A DNA stretch of 5,638 nt from Eubacterium sp. (lineage in GTDB: Bacteria; Bacillota; Clostridia; Lachnospirales; Lachnospiraceae): NCBI GenBank assembly GCA_017445525.1, contig JAFSTZ010000359.1, positions 1 through 5,638 on the forward strand, written 5' to 3'. The notes under the pieces were generated by a model that worked only from the letters and a program-made list of their open reading frames with translations, did not search any database and was not told the origin of the DNA. The position numbers were made by a program, and so were the translations under genes. Positions 1 to 3,697 of this stretch are shown one piece after another. How positions within the stretch are numbered: position 1 is the first letter of the stretch; every line of letters begins with the position of its first letter.

Positions 1-595
1 GGAGCAGGATTCGGTCGGTATTGCTGATGCAGAAAAGATAGAAGGTTTCAGCGAAAAGCCATTGGTTGTTTACTTCACCCGACTTGGTAACACTGATTTT
101 GAAGATGATGTTGATGCCGTTTCGGGAGCTTCACTTCTCAAGATGAACGGACAGCTGATGGGAAGCAACGAGCTTATAGTCTCCATGGTAAAGGAGTGCA
201 TAGATTGTGATGTGGTACCCATCACGCTGACCGGAGATAAATATCCATCGTCTTATAATGATACAGTTTCTATAGCCAGTACAGAGAAAAATGAACAGGC
301 GAGGCCGGCGATAGAACCGATAGATGTATCCGGAACCAACAGGATCATACTTATCTATCCTATCTGGTGGGGTACCATACCGATGCCGGTGGCGACGTTC
401 CTTGAGGACGCTGATCTCTCCGGCAAAACTATCGATCTCATAGCCACGCAGGGAAGTGCCGGGTTCGGTTCAAGTACAAGCGATATACGCGAACTCTGTC
501 CGGATGCGGACGTGAGAGAGGGGATCAGCATCTACTGTGAGGACATTCCGGATGCAAGAAATCAGGTTAAGGAGTACTTGAATTCGATCCGCTGA
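1..595 (+). CDS. Flavodoxin-family protein, 5'-partial
   Basis: The reading frame is open from base 2 to the stop at 593-595, giving 197 visible residues, so the true start lies left of the window. The fold is a flavodoxin-like FMN-binding domain. The strand-plus-loop VVYFTRLGNT (visible residues 22-31) matches the phosphate-binding loop seen as YFSxTGNT in this family. YPIWWGTIPMP (about 119-129) matches the YPxWW segment that packs on the isoalloxazine ring, and TQGSAGFG (about 149-156) matches the TSGGSG-like third loop. The segment DVDAVSGASLL followed by a long stretch ending in EKNEQARPAI is typical of clostridial flavodoxin_4-type proteins. About 20 polar residues precede the first strand, so an N-terminal extension, possibly a lipoprotein signal plus spacer, may lie outside the window. 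Its role would be redox transfer or quinone/disulfide reduction; the partner is unknown. It lies 18 bp upstream of dus, probably in the same operon. Confidence 0.85.
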   Translation, partial: EQDSVGIADAEKIEGFSEKPLVVYFTRLGNTDFEDDVDAVSGASLLKMNGQLMGSNELIVSMVKECIDCDVVPITLTGDKYPSSYNDTVSIASTEKNEQARPAIEPIDVSGTNRIILIYPIWWGTIPMPVATFLEDADLSGKTIDLIATQGSAGFGSSTSDIRELCPDADVREGISIYCEDIPDARNQVKEYLNSIR

Positions 596-613
596 TGATC
601 GGATAATTATTTT

Positions 614-1666
614 ATGAAGTATTTATTTGCGCCCCTCGAGGGGATAACAGGCTATATTTTCAGGCAGGTTTATGACGCTCACTTTGGTGGAATCGATGCC
701 TACTATACACCGTTTGTTACGACCAGGGACGGTGGCATCATGAGAAAGAAGGAGCTGCGTGATATCGCTCCGGAGAACAATCCCGGTCTGCATATAGTAC
801 CGCAGATCATGACTACCAAAGCTGACGAGTTTTTGCAGGCTGCATCACACATGCAGGAGCTTGGCTATACGGAAGTAAACCTGAATCTCGGATGTCCGTC
901 CGGCACCGTAGTACCCAAAGGAAAGGGCGCAGCATTTTTGATAGAACCCGAAAAGCTTGATAGATTTTTATACGAGATTTATGATAGATGTCCTCTTGCT
1001 ATTTCTATCAAGTCGCGTATAGGTTTCAGCTCTGTTGATGAATTTCCGAGATTGCTTGACATTTATAATAAGTATCCCGTGTCACTGTTGATACTTCATC
1101 TGCGCACGAGGGAAGAGATGTATGAGCCGGGTGTGCATGAGGAAGTGTTTGATCACGCATATAATTATAAGCCCGATGATCAGACTTCGGATGGATGTAT
1201 GACGGTAAACACAGCGCAAAACGATCATGTTTCGAAAGGATCTATGACGATTGAAACAGATGATGATCCGATACCGAAGCAAGATGGTAAAGAATCAAGC
1301 AGCAAGATCAGCCTCTGTTATAACGGCGATATTTGTACTGAAAAAGATGTAAAAAGAATCCAAGATAAATACCCCACCCTCGACTACGTCATGATCGGCA
1401 GAGGTTATCTCTCTCATCCGGGATTTGCCGGAAACGATCAAAAGAAAGCAGACTATTCTGACCTAAATGTGATATATGATTATGTGAAAGATCTGCAGGG
1501 CAGATACGAGGAGGTTCTCTTCGGTGAGACGCCGGTTCTGTTCAAGATGAAGGAACTGTGGACGCATCTGAAGGCATCACATCCGGAAGGGGACAAACTG
1601 TTTAAAAAGATAAAAAAAGTGAAGCATCTCAGAGAGTATAATTGTATTTTAAAGGAGTTTTATTAA
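614..1666 (+). CDS. tRNA-dihydrouridine synthase family protein with an internal insertion
   Basis: Predicted 350-residue FMN-dependent enzyme that reduces uridines in tRNA to dihydrouridine, cytoplasmic. The N-terminus MKYLFAPLEGITG is the canonical Dus opening and fixes the start, although the Shine-Dalgarno is weak (GGA at 601-603), which suggests coupling to the flavodoxin gene. Visible motifs are NLNLGCPSG with the catalytic Cys94, the following lysine/glycine loop to GAAFL (about 101-109), SIKSRIG with FMN-contacting Lys133, LHLRTREEMY (His162, Arg164), CYNGDI (235-240) and VMIGRGYLSHP (259-269). The C-terminal helical domain (about 285-350) is present. Residues about 187-231, between the helix after the HLRTR motif and the NGDI strand, form a polar Asp/Ser/Thr-rich insertion that I do not recognise from standard Dus proteins. 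Whether it is DusA-, DusB- or DusC-like is not decidable from motifs alone, so no symbol is given. Confidence 0.92.
   Translation: MKYLFAPLEGITGYIFRQVYDAHFGGIDAYYTPFVTTRDGGIMRKKELRDIAPENNPGLHIVPQIMTTKADEFLQAASHMQELGYTEVNLNLGCPSGTVVPKGKGAAFLIEPEKLDRFLYEIYDRCPLAISIKSRIGFSSVDEFPRLLDIYNKYPVSLLILHLRTREEMYEPGVHEEVFDHAYNYKPDDQTSDGCMTVNTAQNDHVSKGSMTIETDDDPIPKQDGKESSSKISLCYNGDICTEKDVKRIQDKYPTLDYVMIGRGYLSHPGFAGNDQKKADYSDLNVIYDYVKDLQGRYEEVLFGETPVLFKMKELWTHLKASHPEGDKLFKKIKKVKHLREYNCILKEFY
1193..1279 (+). repeat. Degenerate direct repeat inside the dus insertion
   Basis: Two blocks starting at 1193 and 1238, 45 bp (15 codons) apart, both open with GGAT(G/C)TATGACG and encode GCMTVNT and GSMTIET. Sixteen of the first 21 bases match by eye; similarity then fades. 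This could be the remnant of an in-frame tandem duplication that built the polar insertion, but with so short a match chance is possible. Confidence 0.35.
1651..1657 (+). promoter_or_regulatory. Strong ribosome binding site for the 43-residue ORF
   Basis: AAAGGAG lies inside the last codons of dus, 8 nt upstream of the ATG at 1666. It is a near-perfect anti-Shine-Dalgarno match at optimal spacing and is the main reason for calling the very short downstream frame a gene. Confidence 0.75.
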
Positions 1667-1797
1667 TGGCTAAAAAAGCAATTCCGGTAAAAAAGGGATA
1701 TAGCGGTAAAAAGGATCTGGCGGATGCGATACTGTCCGGTGAGTCCAAGTCGCTGGCGAGCCTTTCAGCGGAAGAACTGATGGGATTGCTGGGATAG
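1666..1797 (+). CDS. Small basic protein, 43 residues, function unknown
   Basis: A 43-codon frame beginning MAKKAIPVKK and ending EELMGLLG. Its ATG overlaps the dus stop codon by one base (TAATG), a classic translational-coupling layout, and it has an optimal AAAGGAG site. The N-terminal third is strongly basic, with lysines at positions 3, 4, 9, 10, 15 and 16; the remainder (about 17-43) is predicted to form an amphipathic helix or two (LADAIL, SLASLSAEELMGLL). There is no signal peptide, membrane segment or cysteine. I do not recognise the family. Its position between a tRNA-modifying enzyme and an S1 RNA-binding protein, together with the basic tail, suggests an RNA- or ribosome-associated small protein, but that is inference. 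The segment SLASL (29-33) recurs near the C-terminus of the neighbouring S1 protein. The layout argues it is real; homology evidence is lacking. Confidence 0.7.
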   Translation: MAKKAIPVKKGYSGKKDLADAILSGESKSLASLSAEELMGLLG

Positions 1798-1880
1798 GTA
1801 TGTGTTCGTTGAATCAGGCTGTATCGTAGTTGTGCAGTCTGAGCTTGAGAAGGAGATTTATATATATCAAACAATAAAAA

Positions 1881-1886
1881 AAGGAG
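1881..1886 (+). promoter_or_regulatory. Ribosome binding site of the S1-domain gene
   Basis: AAGGAG, preceded by an A-run, lies 7 nt before the ATG at 1894. This spacing favours that ATG over the in-frame ATG at 1903 (MADFEEE), which would sit 16 nt away. Confidence 0.8.
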
Positions 1887-1893
1887 TCAAACT

Positions 1894-2805
1894 ATGGAAT
1901 CAATGGCAGATTTTGAAGAGGAGATAAATGCTTCTCTAAAGCGTTTCAGGGAGGGAGATATCGTACACGGAACTATCATCAGTGTCGAGGAGGAAGAGGT
2001 TTTAGTAGATTTAAACACCTTCTCGCAGGGAGTTATCCTGCCGGATGAGTACAGTGATGATCCGGACTTTCATGCTATGGATGAGCTGCGTACCGGAGAT
2101 CCCATAACGGCAGTCGTGCTGGATGCGGATGACGGACAGGGCAGGGTTTTGTTATCTCGAAAGGAAGCAGTCAGAGACACCGCCTGGGAGAGACTGAAGG
2201 AAGCCATGGATACTCATGAGGTATTCAGAGTAAAGGTTCAGACCTCGGTAAACGGCGGAGTGATCACGTATCTTGAAGGGCAGCGGGCATTTATACCGGC
2301 ATCCCAGCTGGCTTTGGACTTCGTTGAGGACGTGGATACATATGTAGGAAAGACTCTTCAGGTTGTGGTCATCACCTGTGACAGAGAGAACAACAAGCTT
2401 GTTCTTTCAGCAAAAGAGGTCGAGAGAGAGCTCGCAGCCGCAGCTCATGATAAAAAGATAAATGCTCTGCAAAAGGGTTATATCACCGAGGGTGAGGTAG
2501 TAAGGATCGAGCCCTATGGTTGCTTTGTTGATATAGGTGATGATCTGACCGGACTGGTGCATATCTCCGAGATAACCAACAAGTTTTTGAAATCACCGAA
2601 GGAAGTTGTAAAGTACGGTGACAGAGTAAAGGTAAAGATACTCTCAGTTGATGAAGGAAAGATAAAGCTCAGTATGAAACAGGCTCTTGAAGAAGACGCA
2701 CCTGAGCTCGAGGATGAAGAGAAGGAGCCTTTGGAGTACCACGATGAAGGCAGTTCAGGTGGCTCGCTCGCAAGCCTGCTGGCAGGGATACAGTTGGATG
2801 AGTGA
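1894..2805 (+). CDS. S1 RNA-binding domain protein with three S1 domains (RpsA-like)
   Basis: A 303-residue cytoplasmic protein made of three OB-fold S1 repeats at about residues 20-90, 107-174 and 193-262. The third is the most canonical: GYITEGEVVRIEPYGCFVDIG, then GLVHISEI and VKVKILSVDEGKIKLSMK. The first has DIVHGTIISVEEEEVLVDL; the second (VNGGVITYLEGQRAFIPASQL) has the strand pattern of the S1 repeat that binds RNA in bacterial S1 proteins. After residue 263 comes an acidic Glu/Asp-rich tail ending GGSLASLLAGIQLDE. S1 of Escherichia coli has six repeats; shorter S1-like proteins are normal in Bacillota, and their role in translation initiation there is less certain. Likely function is binding mRNA or the ribosome. 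It is the last gene of the plus-strand run and is followed directly by a terminator. The symbol rpsA is often applied but not secure here. Confidence 0.9.
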   Translation: MESMADFEEEINASLKRFREGDIVHGTIISVEEEEVLVDLNTFSQGVILPDEYSDDPDFHAMDELRTGDPITAVVLDADDGQGRVLLSRKEAVRDTAWERLKEAMDTHEVFRVKVQTSVNGGVITYLEGQRAFIPASQLALDFVEDVDTYVGKTLQVVVITCDRENNKLVLSAKEVERELAAAAHDKKINALQKGYITEGEVVRIEPYGCFVDIGDDLTGLVHISEITNKFLKSPKEVVKYGDRVKVKILSVDEGKIKLSMKQALEEDAPELEDEEKEPLEYHDEGSSGGSLASLLAGIQLDE

Positions 2806-2820
2806 TGGTGATCGGATTAT

Positions 2821-2860
2821 AAAAAAGCAGGCGTCGGATCAAACCGGCGCCTGTTTGTGT
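2821..2860. terminator. Bidirectional intrinsic terminator between the S1 gene and the DUF308 gene
   Basis: The arms CAGGCGTCGG (2828-2837) and CCGGCGCCTG (2844-2853) form a 10-bp GC-rich stem with one G-T wobble and a 6-nt loop. On the plus strand it is followed by TTTGTGTTT and ends the S1 operon. Read on the minus strand it is followed by a C and six Ts (complement of 2821-2826), which makes a better terminator for the convergent membrane-protein gene ending at 2876. Confidence 0.88.
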
Positions 2861-2875
2861 TTATATGTTATGGTT

Positions 2876-3484
2876 TTATTTATCCGATTCTTCAGCAACC
2901 GCACTTGCTGCAGCTCCGACTGCCGCACCTGCGATATCGGTTTTAACACGGTCAACTATACTGGCAATAGCGATCATGCTGATACCTGCCTCGATAAAGT
3001 AGAAGCCGATAAGCCATGCAACTGCAATAGCAAGTACTATCGGATGCAGGATCGAGAATACGGTAAGTCCGATCTCCAGGATGCCGAGTATCACTCCAAA
3101 GAAAACTGATCCGTTACCAACTCCCAGCTTCTTTGCCCTGATGGAATCTACGATAGTGAGGATTCCTTTGATAAAGAACCATCCTGCAGCCACATACAGG
3201 ATAAGTGTGCTGTTGAGTAAGGCAACGCCCGTAGCAACCGCTTCCGGAGTAGCGTCCGGGATAAACAGCAACACAATACCGAGAACTATACTCAGTATAC
3301 CAAAGAAAAAGTCAAAATTATATGCTTTTTCTTTGATCCCCCTGATGACATTGTAAATACCGGAGATAAAGAAAAGGATGATGATAAAGTATCCTACTGA
3401 CATCAGTGTTGAAAGCGGTGTGAAGATAAATGAAAACCCTCCGCATATCAGGATTATCCCCAGAATCACTGAAAAAACTAACAT
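2876..3484 (-). CDS. DUF308 / HdeD-like six-helix membrane protein
   Basis: A 202-residue integral membrane protein. Six hydrophobic segments are visible at about 1-21, 28-50, 58-77, 85-113, 125-146 and 149-177, with short charged loops (for example IRGIKEK and SIRAKK) and a short Ala-rich tail ending EESDK. Every other helix begins with a similar block, VFSVILGIIL, FFGILSIVLGIVLLF.P and VFFGVILGILEIG, the short internal repeat that defines DUF308 (PF03729) and the HdeD acid-resistance membrane proteins. The molecular function of clostridial members is unknown; a stress or envelope role is inferred from E. coli HdeD. The start at 3484 was chosen because AAAGGAGGA sits 7 nt upstream and the protein then begins directly with the first helix. 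The frame runs back to an ATG at 3617-3619, but that overlaps the promoter. It is monocistronic, with its own promoter and terminators on both sides. Confidence 0.85.
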   Translation of the reverse strand: MLVFSVILGIILICGGFSFIFTPLSTLMSVGYFIIILFFISGIYNVIRGIKEKAYNFDFFFGILSIVLGIVLLFIPDATPEAVATGVALLNSTLILYVAAGWFFIKGILTIVDSIRAKKLGVGNGSVFFGVILGILEIGLTVFSILHPIVLAIAVAWLIGFYFIEAGISMIAIASIVDRVKTDIAGAAVGAAASAVAEESDK

Positions 3485-3584
3485 GTTACTTCCTCCTTTT
3501 GATATAGTTTTGAATAAATGATGAACCTCGTGAAGTATACCTATGATAGTAATCATTTTTTCAGAAGGCTCAACCATAAACAAT
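3485..3584 (-). other. 5' leader of the DUF308 mRNA, about 100 nt
   Basis: Given the promoter position, transcription should start near 3584, leaving about 100 nt before the ATG. Two small inverted repeats are visible: ACCAT/ATGGT with a 5-nt loop (3573-3587), straddling the predicted start, and ATGAT/ATCAT with a 4-nt loop near 3543-3556. Neither matches a riboswitch or T-box class that I can recognise, and no anti-terminator arrangement is evident. Confidence 0.4.
3491..3499 (-). promoter_or_regulatory. Strong ribosome binding site that decides the DUF308 start
   Basis: On the minus strand AAAGGAGGA ends 6-7 nt before the ATG at 3484-3482. It is a full match to the anti-Shine-Dalgarno core and rules out the longer in-frame start. 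Confidence 0.88.
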
Positions 3585-3588
3585 GGTG

Positions 3589-3602
3589 ATATGATATCAT
3601 AT
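3589..3602. promoter_or_regulatory. 14-bp perfect palindrome over the -10 box, possible operator
   Basis: ATATGATATCATAT is its own reverse complement and covers the -10 element and the proximal spacer of the DUF308 promoter. A dimeric repressor site at this place would block RNA polymerase. AT-rich palindromes around -10 boxes also arise by chance, so this is tentative. Confidence 0.3.
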
Positions 3603-3619
3603 AACATGTCACTTGTCAA
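3591..3619 (-). promoter_or_regulatory. Vegetative (sigma-A/sigma-70 type) promoter for the DUF308 gene
   Basis: On the minus strand, TTGACA (3619-3614) is a perfect -35 box, the spacer is exactly 17 bp (3613-3597), and TATCAT (3596-3591) is a good -10 box. It lies just inside the terminator of the upstream minus-strand gene and about 100 nt ahead of the DUF308 start, so it drives that gene alone. Confidence 0.8.
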
Positions 3620-3638
3620 ATCAGCAAACTATCATGAT

Positions 3639-3671
3639 AAAACCCGGAGGCTATACCGCCCTCCGGGTTTT
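3639..3671. terminator. Bidirectional intrinsic terminator downstream of the Cthe_2159-like gene
   Basis: A perfect 12-bp inverted repeat, AAAACCCGGAGG (3639-3650) and CCTCCGGGTTTT (3660-3671), encloses a 9-nt loop. The symmetric A and T ends give a run of Ts after the stem in either direction. It lies 27 bp past the stop codon of the minus-strand surface-protein gene and upstream of the DUF308 promoter, so it insulates the two minus-strand genes. Confidence 0.92.
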
Positions 3672-3697
3672 CCATGGTGATTATCTACAATTTGTTA

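Noticed and set aside
62..64. TTG at 62 as the start of the flavodoxin gene
   Set aside because: The frame is open to the window edge, the upstream residues read as normal protein, there is no Shine-Dalgarno before it, and starting there would begin exactly at the first core strand.
581..608. Bulged hairpin (AATT-CG-ATCCG with CGGAT-AATT) over the flavodoxin stop
   Set aside because: A weak AT-rich stem without a proper T-run; an internal terminator is unlikely because dus starts 6 bp later.
1800..1829. A 9-residue reading frame MCSLNQAVS after the small protein
   Set aside because: Too short, with a weak upstream site, and no sign of an attenuator around it.
1814..1842. Inverted repeat TCAGGCTG/CAGTCTGA with a 13-nt loop in the spacer before the S1 gene
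   Set aside because: Eight pairs including a wobble, a large loop and no T-run, so it is not a terminator; it could be an mRNA processing or stability element but the evidence is too thin.
1849..1857. A second AAGGAG ribosome-binding-like sequence in the spacer before the S1 gene
   Set aside because: No ATG, GTG or TTG lies within useful distance downstream, so it starts no reading frame.
1629..1874. Minus-strand open frame opposite the small protein and the spacer before the S1 gene
   Set aside because: No ribosome binding site or recognisable protein; the plus-strand small gene in the same place has a much better translation signal.
2687..3109. Plus-strand open frame running from the S1 3' end across the terminator
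   Set aside because: It overlaps the S1 gene out of frame, crosses a strong terminator hairpin and is antisense to the membrane-protein gene.
3485..3619. An in-frame N-terminal extension of the DUF308 protein starting at 3619
   Set aside because: It would put the start codon on top of the -35 box and ignore the perfect ribosome binding site at 3491-3499; the extension has no domain character.
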